DNA of 8,444 nt, from positions 1 to 8,444 of the forward strand of contig PSRF01000156.1 of the NCBI GenBank assembly GCA_003175865.1, read 5' to 3'. This document shows, one piece after another, positions 1 to 6,205 of this stretch. This stretch comes from Blastocatellia bacterium. GTDB lineage: Bacteria; Acidobacteriota; Blastocatellia; Pyrinomonadales; Pyrinomonadaceae. Positions within the stretch are counted from its first letter, which is position 1, and the number at the start of each line of letters is the position of its first letter. The notes below the pieces were generated by a model. That model ran no database searches and had not been told where the DNA came from. It was given only the letters and a program-made list of their open reading frames with translations. A program made the position numbers and the translations under genes.

Positions 1-32
1 AGACAATGTAACCTCTGGGAGGAATATTATTT

Positions 33-2183
33 ATGAGTCGTTATTCAGTTTTCTTGTGCGTGTTATTAATAACACTTCTTTCGACCTCTAATTTCGTTTT
101 CCTAACGTACGCTCAAGAATCTCAGCAAACTATGAAGAGCAAATACCCAGCGGCCAGAAAGTCCGAACAAGTTGATGACTACCACGGCGTGAAAGTCGCA
201 GATCCTTATCGTTGGCTGGAGGACCTCGACTCAGGGGAAACTCGAAATTGGGTCGAAGCTGAGAACAAGCTGACCTTTGACTACCTGGAAGGAATTCCTG
301 CGCGGACAAAAATCAAGGAGAGGCTGACAAAACTCTGGGACTACGAGAAGTTTGGCGTCCCATTCAAAGAGGGTCAGCGTTATTTCTACACGCGCAACAG
401 TGGATTACAAAACCAGAGCGTGCTCTACACTGTTACATCACTAAGTGCGGAACCAAAGTTACTTCTCGATCCGAACACACTCTCTAGTGATGGGACGGTT
501 GCTGTATCGGGAATGTCAGCGAGTCACGACGGAAAACTGTTGGCCTACAGTCTTTCTGCCTCAGGATCAGACTGGCAGGAATGGAAAGTCAGGGATGTTG
601 AGACGAGCCAGGATCTTTCTGATGACTTGAAATGGGCCAAGTTTTCCGACGCTTCATGGTCCAAGGACAACAAGGGCTTCTATTACGAACGATATGATGA
701 GCCCAAGAGTGATTCACTGAAAGAAACTAACTATTTTCAGAAGCTTTATTACCACAAACTTGGGACTCCTCAGGCAGACGACGTCTTGGTTTACGAACGA
801 CCGGACCAAAAAGACTGGATGTTTAGCTCGTACGTAACGGAAGACGGTCGTTACTTAATCATCACTATTTCCCAGGGTACTGATGTGAAGAATAGGGTTT
901 ACTACAAGGACTTGAATTCACCGAACTCCGAAGTCGTAAAAATGCTTGATGGTTTTGATGCGTCGTATTCATTTGTTGGTAACGATGGGGGTCGGTTTTG
1001 GTTCAGGACGGATCTCGAAGCGCCGAGAGGCAAGTTGATTGAGATCGACACCGCAACACCTGCTCGCAATAATTGGAAAGTTTTGGTGCCCGAGACACGA
1101 GACACCATTCAGTCAGTTACGCTTGTTAACCATCAATTCATCCTCAATTACCTTCATGATGCCTACACTCAGGTGAAGGTATTCGACCAGTCCGGCAAAT
1201 TTCTTCGAGACATCCAGTTCCCGGGAATCGGGTCAGCGGACGGGTTTTCTGGTCATGCCGATGACAAGGAAACATTCTATTCATTCACCGGGTTCACCAC
1301 ACCAACGACTATTTATCGCTACGACCTTGTAAGTGGAAACACCGAGATCTTCAGACAACCAAAAGTTGATTTCAATCCGCGCGACTTCGAGACGAAACAG
1401 GTTTTCTATTCGAGTAAAGACGGTACTAAAGTGCCGATGTTCATTACTTATAAAAAGGGCCTGAAGCTTGACGGAAACAACCCGACTTATCTCTATGGTT
1501 ATGGCGGGTTCAGTGTGTCATTAACTCCAGGGTTCTCAGTTGGACTAGTTGTCTGGATGGAAATGGGTGGTGTCTTCGCTCAGCCGAATTTACGCGGAGG
1601 CGCTGAGTATGGTGAGGAATGGCATCAAGCGGGATACAAACTAAAAAAGCAGAATGTGTTTGATGATTTCATCTATGCTGCCCAATGGTTGATCGCGAAC
1701 AAGTACACCTCAACTCCAAAGCTGGCAATTGGCGGAGGAAGCAACGGCGGATTGCTCGTGGGCGCAGTTCTCACCCAACGACCAGATCTGTTTGGCGCAG
1801 CGTTGCCAGCTGTGGGCGTGATGGACATGTTGCGTTTTCAGGAGTTCACGATCGGTTGGGCGTGGGTCTCGGACTACGGTTCTTCAAAGAATGCTGAAGA
1901 CTTCAAAAACCTTTACGCATATTCACCACTTCATAACATCAAGCCCGGTGCGTCGTATCCACCTACACTCATCACCACAGCTGATCATGACGATCGAGTT
2001 TGGCCCGGACACAGTTTCAAATTTGCTGCGACGTTGCAAGCTGCTCAAGCTGGATCAGCACCGATTCTGATTCGCATTGAAACCAAAGCTGGACATGGCG
2101 CTGGCAAGCCGACGTCGAAAGTGATTGAAGAGAGCGCGGACCGCTGGGGTTTCCTGGTCAAGACGCTGAATATGAAGTTGTAG
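33..2183 (+). CDS. secreted prolyl oligopeptidase (peptidase S9A)
   Basis: Serine peptidase that cleaves short peptides after proline; probably exported to the periplasm or outside, since residues 1-28 form a signal peptide (hydrophobic stretch ending near TYA-QES). The 716 residues match the usual length of the family plus a leader. The N-terminal cap ('DPYRWLED', about 57-64) is followed by the seven-bladed beta-propeller (about 90-460) and the alpha/beta-hydrolase domain. The catalytic triad is complete: Ser570 in GGGSNGG, Asp653 in DHDDRV and His688 in AGHGAGKP. Arg655 corresponds to the substrate-carbonyl-binding arginine of pig POP, and 'NLRGGAEYGE' is the typical strand before the nucleophile elbow. 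A strong ribosome binding site (GGGAGG, 17-22) lies 10 bases before the ATG. It is transcribed alone and converges with the aldo/keto reductase gene. The family assignment is very secure; the natural substrate is not known. Confidence 0.97.
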   Translation: MSRYSVFLCVLLITLLSTSNFVFLTYAQESQQTMKSKYPAARKSEQVDDYHGVKVADPYRWLEDLDSGETRNWVEAENKLTFDYLEGIPARTKIKERLTKLWDYEKFGVPFKEGQRYFYTRNSGLQNQSVLYTVTSLSAEPKLLLDPNTLSSDGTVAVSGMSASHDGKLLAYSLSASGSDWQEWKVRDVETSQDLSDDLKWAKFSDASWSKDNKGFYYERYDEPKSDSLKETNYFQKLYYHKLGTPQADDVLVYERPDQKDWMFSSYVTEDGRYLIITISQGTDVKNRVYYKDLNSPNSEVVKMLDGFDASYSFVGNDGGRFWFRTDLEAPRGKLIEIDTATPARNNWKVLVPETRDTIQSVTLVNHQFILNYLHDAYTQVKVFDQSGKFLRDIQFPGIGSADGFSGHADDKETFYSFTGFTTPTTIYRYDLVSGNTEIFRQPKVDFNPRDFETKQVFYSSKDGTKVPMFITYKKGLKLDGNNPTYLYGYGGFSVSLTPGFSVGLVVWMEMGGVFAQPNLRGGAEYGEEWHQAGYKLKKQNVFDDFIYAAQWLIANKYTSTPKLAIGGGSNGGLLVGAVLTQRPDLFGAALPAVGVMDMLRFQEFTIGWAWVSDYGSSKNAEDFKNLYAYSPLHNIKPGASYPPTLITTADHDDRVWPGHSFKFAATLQAAQAGSAPILIRIETKAGHGAGKPTSKVIEESADRWGFLVKTLNMKL

Positions 2184-2188
2184 GCGTA

Positions 2189-2210
2189 ACAGTGATCAGT
2201 CTCTCACTGT
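2189..2210. terminator. hairpin between convergent genes (weak terminator candidate)
   Basis: ACAGTGA (2189-2195) and TCACTGT (2204-2210) form a perfect 7-bp stem with an 8-base loop, 5 bases after the peptidase stop codon. Its right arm includes the stop codon of the aldo/keto reductase gene on the other strand. No T-tract follows on either strand, so it is at best a weak intrinsic terminator or an mRNA 3'-end stabiliser for the two converging transcripts. Confidence 0.4.
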
Positions 2211-3196
2211 GACCATGGCGCAGGTTTTCTGACCCACCGAAACTTTCGGAGTTGTTCATAAAGCTCACCAGGTAATGGACCTGCCTCACTCGCCGCGACG
2301 TTGGACTCGACATGCCTCACTTTGCGCATGCCGGGAATGATCGTGCTGACATCGTCGTTCCCGAGTATGAAACGAAGAGCTGCAGCTGGCATTGTGATGT
2401 CGGTCGAGTGCTCTCGATTCCAGTTATCGAGAACTTTCCTAATCTCCTCTGCCCGCTCAACACTCGGAATCAAATTCTCGGGAACGAAATAAGTATTCCG
2501 CCAGTCGCCCTCAGGCCAAGTACTCTCTTTTGTTAACGTGCCCGTTAGTGTTCCTTCGTCAAACGGTACACGTGCAATCACTGCAACCTTCATATCGCGA
2601 CAAGCGGGAAAGAGTTCATCTTCGGGATTCTGATCGAAGATGTTGTAGATCACTTGAACGGCATCGACCTGTCCACTTCTAACGGCACGAAGAGCGTTCC
2701 AAGGTTCCCAGCGATTGATACTAATACCGATCGCCCTGATGAGTTTTTGACTGCGAAGATCATCGAGTTTGTAGAACCAGCGGTCGTCGCGCATCCACTC
2801 GTCATTCCAGGTGTGAAACTGCATTAAATCGAAGTTCTGTAAGCCGGCGTTCTCCAGACTGCGATGGACATATTCCTCGACGTAGTCAGGCGGGTATGAT
2901 TCATTTAGCGTGTGTTCTGATTTTGCGGGCCACTGACGATTGCGCGGTGGAATCTTTGTGGCAGTGTAAAGTCGCTTGTTTGAGTTCGCTCGGACAATCT
3001 GACCCAGCAGGTTTTCACTCTTGCCTTCGCCGTATGCGTAGGCTGTATCGAAGAAGTTGCAACTGAGATCGACTGCGTGTTGAAGTGATTCGAGCGATTC
3101 ATTGTCGTCAGAGTTGGACCAGCCGGCCATACCCCACATGCCGTAACCAATTTCGCTAACCTGCCAGTCAAGCCGACCAAACTGCCTGTATTTCAT
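2204..3196 (-). CDS. aldo/keto reductase
   Basis: NAD(P)H-dependent oxidoreductase of the aldo/keto reductase superfamily, a cytoplasmic TIM barrel of 330 residues, a normal length. The N-terminus 'RQFGRLDWQVSEIGYGMWG' is the usual first strand. The catalytic tetrad is complete: Asp50 and Tyr55 (FFDTAYAYG), Lys81 (TATKIP) and His128 (MQFHTW). Cofactor-binding features are 'AIGIS' (about 155-159) and a C-terminal 'TIIPGMRKVRHVESN', which matches the phosphate-binding loop of the family. There is no leader. The start is supported by GGAGAAG about 6-7 bases upstream of the ATG on the minus strand. The gene stands alone, converging with the peptidase. Substrate cannot be deduced; relatives act on sugars, aldehydes or ketones. 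It resembles the bacterial 'predicted oxidoreductase' group (COG0667-like). Confidence 0.95.
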   Translation of the reverse strand: MKYRQFGRLDWQVSEIGYGMWGMAGWSNSDDNESLESLQHAVDLSCNFFDTAYAYGEGKSENLLGQIVRANSNKRLYTATKIPPRNRQWPAKSEHTLNESYPPDYVEEYVHRSLENAGLQNFDLMQFHTWNDEWMRDDRWFYKLDDLRSQKLIRAIGISINRWEPWNALRAVRSGQVDAVQVIYNIFDQNPEDELFPACRDMKVAVIARVPFDEGTLTGTLTKESTWPEGDWRNTYFVPENLIPSVERAEEIRKVLDNWNREHSTDITMPAAALRFILGNDDVSTIIPGMRKVRHVESNVAASEAGPLPGELYEQLRKFRWVRKPAPWSQ

Positions 3197-3279
3197 CAGT
3201 CTTCTCCGCTAGGTTGAATTGTGTGCTTCGCGCTCATATTAACGTAAGGCTCATGACTTAGAACAACGAAGCCAACCTC

Positions 3280-3317
3280 AAAAAGCAAACGGCCTCGAAA
3301 CCGGTTGGCTTCGAGGC
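3280..3317 (-). terminator. rho-independent terminator of the small secreted-protein gene
   Basis: On the minus strand an 8-bp stem, GCCTCGAA/TTCGAGGC (arms 3310-3317 and 3292-3299), with a 10-base loop, is followed by a T-rich tail CGTTTGCTTTTT (3291-3280). It lies about 30 bases after the stop codon of the gene at 3346-3720. A second inverted repeat overlaps it (see findings). Confidence 0.7.
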
Positions 3318-3345
3318 GCGTTTGAGCGCAACTGTATAACTTAGA

Positions 3346-3720
3346 TTAGTTGCTTCCTGAATTTCCTGCTCCATTGTTGCTGAGCACGATTTCCTTATCG
3401 GAACCACCGAAGGTTACGCCAAGGAGCTGCGCGCCATCTTCACTGCCAGACGACCGCACCTGAACATCACTTGCTTTCTTTGCGCGAGTCTCAAACTTGG
3501 CATTTGCTTCCGCAACAACCTTTCCGTTTTTGACGATCGAAAGTTTTCCCGTCTCGTCGTCGAACTTCACGTCGTAACTACCCTTTTTGACAACGGTGGC
3601 GTTGACTTTGATGTCGTTTGCAAACTTCACATTCGATTTATGAACTTTCGCAAAAGCGACTACGCTCGTAAGAGCACCAACAACCATAACTACAACCAAC
3701 CGATTCATAATTGACTTCAT
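3346..3720 (-). CDS. small secreted protein of unknown function
   Basis: A 124-residue exported protein. I start it at the ATG at 3720, which sits 8 bases after a good AAGGAG; a GTG one codon upstream (3723) is in frame but closer to the ribosome binding site. Residues 1 to about 24 are a signal peptide ending in VVAFA-KVH. The mature part is rich in beta-strand pattern: 'VKFANDIKVNATVVKKGSYDVKFDDETGKLSIVKNGKVVAEANAKF' reads as alternating short strands and turns. It ends in a low-complexity tail rich in Gly, Asn and Ser. Similar 'VNGT-x-(L/V)KxGxYxVxF...L.I.xxGKVVAxA' proteins are, from memory, frequent and multicopy in Acidobacteriota; none has a function that I know. No cysteine and no catalytic motif is visible. 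It is monocistronic, with its own terminator, and divergent from the 185-residue secreted protein gene across a long gap. Confidence 0.85.
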   Translation of the reverse strand: MKSIMNRLVVVMVVGALTSVVAFAKVHKSNVKFANDIKVNATVVKKGSYDVKFDDETGKLSIVKNGKVVAEANAKFETRAKKASDVQVRSSGSEDGAQLLGVTFGGSDKEIVLSNNGAGNSGSN

Positions 3721-4327
3721 CACCGCTTCTCCTTAGCTGTCTGTTTCAGCTCACCTTAAAGCACCGCCTGGTCCTTTACCTGTAAGCCTGGTTTCCAAAA
3801 AATTCGTTTCGTTTCCAACACTCATATCGCATGCAATTGCGATTCTCTTAACCGTCAGAAAGTTGGCCTCATGAGTGCTTCATGCTAATAAACACCGCTC
3901 GCAGTTTTCTTATGACAGAAATTCAAATGGCTTTACATTCTTGTAACGAAGACCATTTTCACATCAACAACTGCTCGCTCGATACGCATCAGAACCTTTC
4001 AAAATGTGCAAACCATCGCACACTCAGGCATCTTACGTGACTCCTCTTGCAAAGGTTCCGTTCGTTAATCGATCGTAAGACCATAACAATTACATCTTGC
4101 AATATTTCGGAGCGCTTTGTAGTACACGAGCCTTGATCTTTACCTTCTCTATACAATTCTTTACAGTTCCTTACAGAAGTTCGTAAGGTGCTTTGATAGA
4201 CTTCGTAGCACTGCAAGTAGCTTCGTCGAAACCTCCGACCGTCGTTAGAATTCATTTAGTTGAACTCTTCGTTCCGACGCAGCGTCTTACGTTACCAACT
4301 TCTTAATATGTGTGAAGGAGAGACTGA
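3721..4327. other. 607-base divergent intergenic region without a supported gene
   Basis: This gap separates two divergent genes for small exported proteins, so it must hold both promoters. I cannot place either with confidence; TAATAT at 4304-4309 is a possible -10 box for the + gene but has no convincing -35 partner. An 88-codon reading frame on the minus strand (3989-4255) has a Cys/Arg-rich composition, no ribosome binding site and no family resemblance, and I do not regard it as a gene. The hexamer CTTACG, or its complement CGTAAG, occurs four times (4032, 4074, 4182, 4286). A 6-bp hairpin CCTTAC/GTAAGG lies at 4169-4188. Confidence 0.6.
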
Positions 4328-4885
4328 ATGAGAAAGATTGTTTGTGCCATCAGCCTGGCGAGCGCCCTGATTTTCGCCCTGGCAGTGCACGCAGCGGCGC
4401 CGGTGAGTTTCGCCGGAACATGGACGCTCGATAAGAGCAAGAGTCAAGGGCTCTCGCAGCGAATGCAGGGAGCTGACAGTGTGTCCTGGGTAATTACTCA
4501 AACGGACAAAGAAATCACTATTGAAGAGAAAGTCCAAGGCGGTGGAGGTCCTGGTGGCGGTGGACCTCCAGCAGCAGGTGGCGCTCCAGGAGGAGGCGGT
4601 CGTGGGCCTGGAATGGGTGGACCACGCACCTACAGTCTTGGCGGCACTGAAACCAACGGTGAAATGGGACCAGCGAAGTTTGTCAGGAAAGCGTCCTGGT
4701 CCGGTGATGGAAAAACATTGGAGCTGACACAGAAGACAACGTTCCAAAGACAGGACGGCAGTGAATCGACGTCCAACTCAAGCGATAAGTTAACGCTGTC
4801 TGGTGATGGCAAGACGTTGACAGTCACACGTCACAGCGAAGGAGGTCGCGGTCCACAAGACTCGACGCTCGTTTTCAATAAGTAG
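4328..4885 (+). CDS. secreted lipocalin-like protein with glycine-rich insert
   Basis: A 185-residue exported protein with a signal peptide at about 1-24 (cleavage near VHAAA-PVS). Directly after it is 'FAGTWTLDKSKS' (28-39), the opening strand of lipocalin-like or fatty-acid-binding-type barrels that is widespread in small Acidobacteriota secreted proteins. Residues 71-98 are almost entirely Gly, Pro and Ala with one Arg and one Met, and look like a flexible linker inserted between strands. The second half carries two beta-hairpins built on the same motif, SGDGKTL (125-131 and 158-164). No catalytic residues or cysteine pair are visible in the mature protein. The start is fixed by AAGGAG at 4315-4320, 7 bases before the ATG. 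The gene is monocistronic and ends in a hairpin shared with the convergent glycosylase gene. The function is unknown; ligand binding is only a guess from the fold resemblance. Confidence 0.88.
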   Translation: MRKIVCAISLASALIFALAVHAAAPVSFAGTWTLDKSKSQGLSQRMQGADSVSWVITQTDKEITIEEKVQGGGGPGGGGPPAAGGAPGGGGRGPGMGGPRTYSLGGTETNGEMGPAKFVRKASWSGDGKTLELTQKTTFQRQDGSESTSNSSDKLTLSGDGKTLTVTRHSEGGRGPQDSTLVFNK

Positions 4886-4907
4886 AACACTCGAAAGTTC
4901 CCCGGTG

Positions 4908-4959
4908 ATCGGGAGCATCCGACAGCCAGCAACGCAGTCGCATGCCCCCGATTTCTATT
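4908..4959 (+). terminator. terminator hairpin between convergent genes
   Basis: ATCGGGAGCAT (4908-4918) pairs with ATGCCCCCGAT (4942-4952) through 10 base pairs and one A-C mismatch. The inner CGAC/GTCG (4920-4923, 4937-4940) can extend the stem. TTTCTATT follows at 4952-4959. It lies 23 bases after the stop of the + gene and overlaps the end of the glycosylase gene on the other strand. Confidence 0.55.
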
Positions 4960-5833
4960 GCAACCAATCACGCGTCATGTCGCACCACAATGCGAGTCCA
5001 CGCCATTGATTGAAACGCGAGTAGTACTGGGCGATTTTTCGGTCCGTCGTTTTCTTTCCGTTGTTTCTTACTTCGAAGAATTTCGCTCGAGTCCAGCTGT
5101 CCAACGCCAATCCGTCATAGCGTCCCAGTAGCTTCAGAAGATTCTCCGCAGCATAGTCTCCCGCACCCTTCACAGATTTGATCTGTTTGATCAACTCTGT
5201 AGTTGGTAGTTCACTGTGGAGCCAGGCCTCGACATTCAGATCACCACTCACTATTCGCTCCGCAAGTTCTTTAAGGTATGGTGCGCGGTAACCTGCGCGT
5301 ACCTCTTTAACAAAAAATTCGACCGGCTGAGCAGCTAAAGCCTCTGGGACAGGAAAGGCATTGCGCCTATCGGTGGTTTTGCGTCCGAGTTTTTCCACTA
5401 GCCCGGTAACCATTTTTTGGGTCAACGCCCACGAACAGTTCGTCGTGCAGATCATCTTCACAAGGTCTTCGAAAACAGTTGGGGATCGGATCAGACGACC
5501 CGCACCCTGGATCTCGATCCAGGCAAAATCAGGGTCGGATCGGACCGTCGCGTAGAACGTTTCCAGGTCGTCGTCGAGGCGGAGTATATGCCGCACATCT
5601 CGAGTGACCTTTTCGATGTGTGCGTCGCCCAAATCCTCCCCGAATTCAACTCGGAGAAATCGATTAGTACCTGAAATCTCGACAGTGATTGGTCGCCGCT
5701 TATTTAGGTCGATTACCCGTTTCAGTCGCCAGTTCTGTCGGTCGAATTCGAAGGGTAGCAGGCCATACCAGCCGTGGCTGATCACAGTTCTTTTGAAGCT
5801 GAATATTTTTGGAGTAAGGATGCGAATTTCCAT
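4955..5833 (-). CDS. HhH-GPD DNA glycosylase (AlkA/OGG-like, monofunctional type)
   Basis: Base-excision repair glycosylase of the helix-hairpin-helix GPD superfamily, 292 residues, cytoplasmic. Residues 1 to about 110 form the N-terminal TBP-like beta domain, starting with 'SHGWYGLLPFEFD' (19-31), which is typical of the COG0122 group. The helical core follows: 'ICTTNCSWALTQK' (128-140), 'GYRAPYL' (181-187), the DNA-gripping hairpin 'VKGAGDYAAENLL' (221-233) and the catalytic Asp245 in LALDSW. At the position where bifunctional OGG1-type enzymes carry the Schiff-base lysine (GVGxK) this protein has Tyr227. It should therefore be a simple glycosylase without lyase activity, as in AlkA. The substrate is likely alkylated or oxidised purines. 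The start gives the expected N-terminus, but no ribosome binding site is visible before the ATG. It is divergent from the ncRNA gene and convergent with the upstream secreted-protein gene. Confidence 0.9.
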   Translation of the reverse strand: MEIRILTPKIFSFKRTVISHGWYGLLPFEFDRQNWRLKRVIDLNKRRPITVEISGTNRFLRVEFGEDLGDAHIEKVTRDVRHILRLDDDLETFYATVRSDPDFAWIEIQGAGRLIRSPTVFEDLVKMICTTNCSWALTQKMVTGLVEKLGRKTTDRRNAFPVPEALAAQPVEFFVKEVRAGYRAPYLKELAERIVSGDLNVEAWLHSELPTTELIKQIKSVKGAGDYAAENLLKLLGRYDGLALDSWTRAKFFEVRNNGKKTTDRKIAQYYSRFNQWRGLALWCDMTRDWLQ

Positions 5834-5881
5834 ATGATTTAGGTTAGTTTTGAAGGGTTACTAGCCCCAATTCGATTCTAA

Positions 5882-5911
5882 TTTATGTTTGTATTATTCG
5901 GGTTCGGTCAA
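5882..5911 (-). promoter_or_regulatory. possible promoter of the DNA glycosylase gene
   Basis: On the minus strand TTGACC (5911-5906) is followed after 18 bases by CATAAA (5887-5882). This gives a leader of about 45 bases to the ATG at 5833. The -35 matches 5 of 6 consensus bases and the -10 matches 4 of 6. TAGAAT at 5880-5875 is an alternative -10 but is too far from this -35. Confidence 0.4.
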
Positions 5912-5924
5912 GCTGCGTCTTGAC
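5907..5924. repeat. inverted repeat joining two divergent -35 boxes
   Basis: GTCAAG (5907-5912) and CTTGAC (5919-5924) are perfect inverted arms around the 6-base spacer CTGCGT. Each arm overlaps the -35 box of one of the two divergent promoters described here. It may be an operator, or simply two consensus -35 boxes facing away from each other. Confidence 0.6.
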
Positions 5925-5949
5925 AGTTTCATGGGGCGCAAACTAGACT
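5920..5949 (+). promoter_or_regulatory. sigma-70 promoter of the structured ncRNA
   Basis: A perfect -35 box TTGACA (5920-5925), an 18-base spacer and a -10-like TAGACT (5944-5949, 4 of 6 matches) predict transcription from about 5955-5957. No coding sequence follows on this strand; the transcript would run into two terminators. Confidence 0.65.
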
Positions 5950-6112
5950 GAGATCACTTGAAAAAACAGTGTGTGGAAGGCTGTACCCCCTTCACCCTAC
6001 AACACTCGGGAATCACGGGGGAGCGAAGTCAATCACTCGACTTCCTACAGTAATTCGGTGAACGTACGCACCGCTTCCGAAGACAAGTAAACCGGAGCTT
6101 TCCGGTCAGGTT

Positions 6113-6164
6113 CGTCGCCCCATTGGGCAGTTAGCAGGGCAGCCCATGGGGCGATGCCGTTTTT
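6113..6164 (+). terminator. strong hairpin with T-tract (first ncRNA terminator)
   Basis: Positions 6113-6122 pair with 6147-6156 (10 pairs including one G-U). After one bulged T, TGGGC (6124-6128) pairs with GCCCA (6142-6146), leaving a 13-base loop. Three bases after the stem is TTTTT (6160-6164). On the opposite strand no T-tract follows, so it works only for + transcription. It may instead be a functional domain of the RNA, with the second hairpin as the true terminator. Confidence 0.6.
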
Positions 6165-6165
6165 G

Positions 6166-6195
6166 GGAGACAGTCAAATCTGGCTGTCTCCTTTT
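6166..6195 (+). terminator. rho-independent terminator (second ncRNA terminator)
   Basis: GGAGACAG (6166-6173) and CTGTCTCC (6184-6191) form a perfect 8-bp stem with a 10-base loop, directly followed by TTTT (6192-6195). On the minus strand the hairpin is followed by CAAAAA, so it does not serve the PHP gene that ends at 6206. Confidence 0.8.
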
Positions 6196-6205
6196 CACTG
6201 ACAAA

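Larger units (their letters stand above)
5956..6195 (+). ncRNA. candidate structured non-coding RNA, family not recognised
   Basis: About 210-240 nt lie between a near-consensus promoter and two tandem terminators, with no plausible reading frame. The sequence folds into many short perfect stems. GGAAG (5975-5979) pairs with CTTCC (6074-6078) and encloses CTGTA/TACAG (5981-5985, 6046-6050). That helix closes a three-way junction of CCCCC/GGGGG (5986-5990, 6017-6021) and GAAGTC/GACTTC (6025-6030, 6039-6044). Next come CGGTG/CACCG (6056-6060, 6069-6073), whose loop holds the palindrome CGTACG, then ACCGGA/TCCGGT with a 4-base loop (6091-6106), then a 15-bp hairpin (6113-6156). I found none of the signature sequences of SRP RNA, RNase P RNA, tmRNA or the common riboswitches, and the fold does not suggest 6S RNA. 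A trans-acting RNA is more likely than a riboswitch because no gene lies downstream in the same direction. The exact 5' and 3' ends are inferred. Confidence 0.6.

Noticed and set aside
3720..3723. GTG at 3723 as start of the 124-residue secreted protein
   Set aside because: The ATG at 3720 has the better spacing (8 bases) from AAGGAG and gives the more usual signal-peptide start.
3989..4255. 88-codon minus-strand reading frame in the long intergenic gap
   Set aside because: Unusual Cys/Arg-rich composition, no ribosome binding site, no recognisable motif, and it spans the repeated CTTACG sites. Chance frames of this size are common.
4292..4747. 151-codon minus-strand reading frame opposite the secreted glycine-rich protein
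   Set aside because: It is the antisense shadow of a gene with a signal peptide, a good ribosome binding site and a conserved opening motif.
6091..6156. Possible SRP RNA (4.5S) from 'GGTCAGG ... AGCAGGGCAGCC'
   Set aside because: The order and spacing do not fit: the conserved GGAAGGnAGCAGCC loop of SRP RNA is absent, and the hairpin there has a different shape.
5956..6195. Riboswitch controlling a downstream gene
   Set aside because: No gene follows on the + strand; the PHP gene runs the other way, and two terminators end the transcript.
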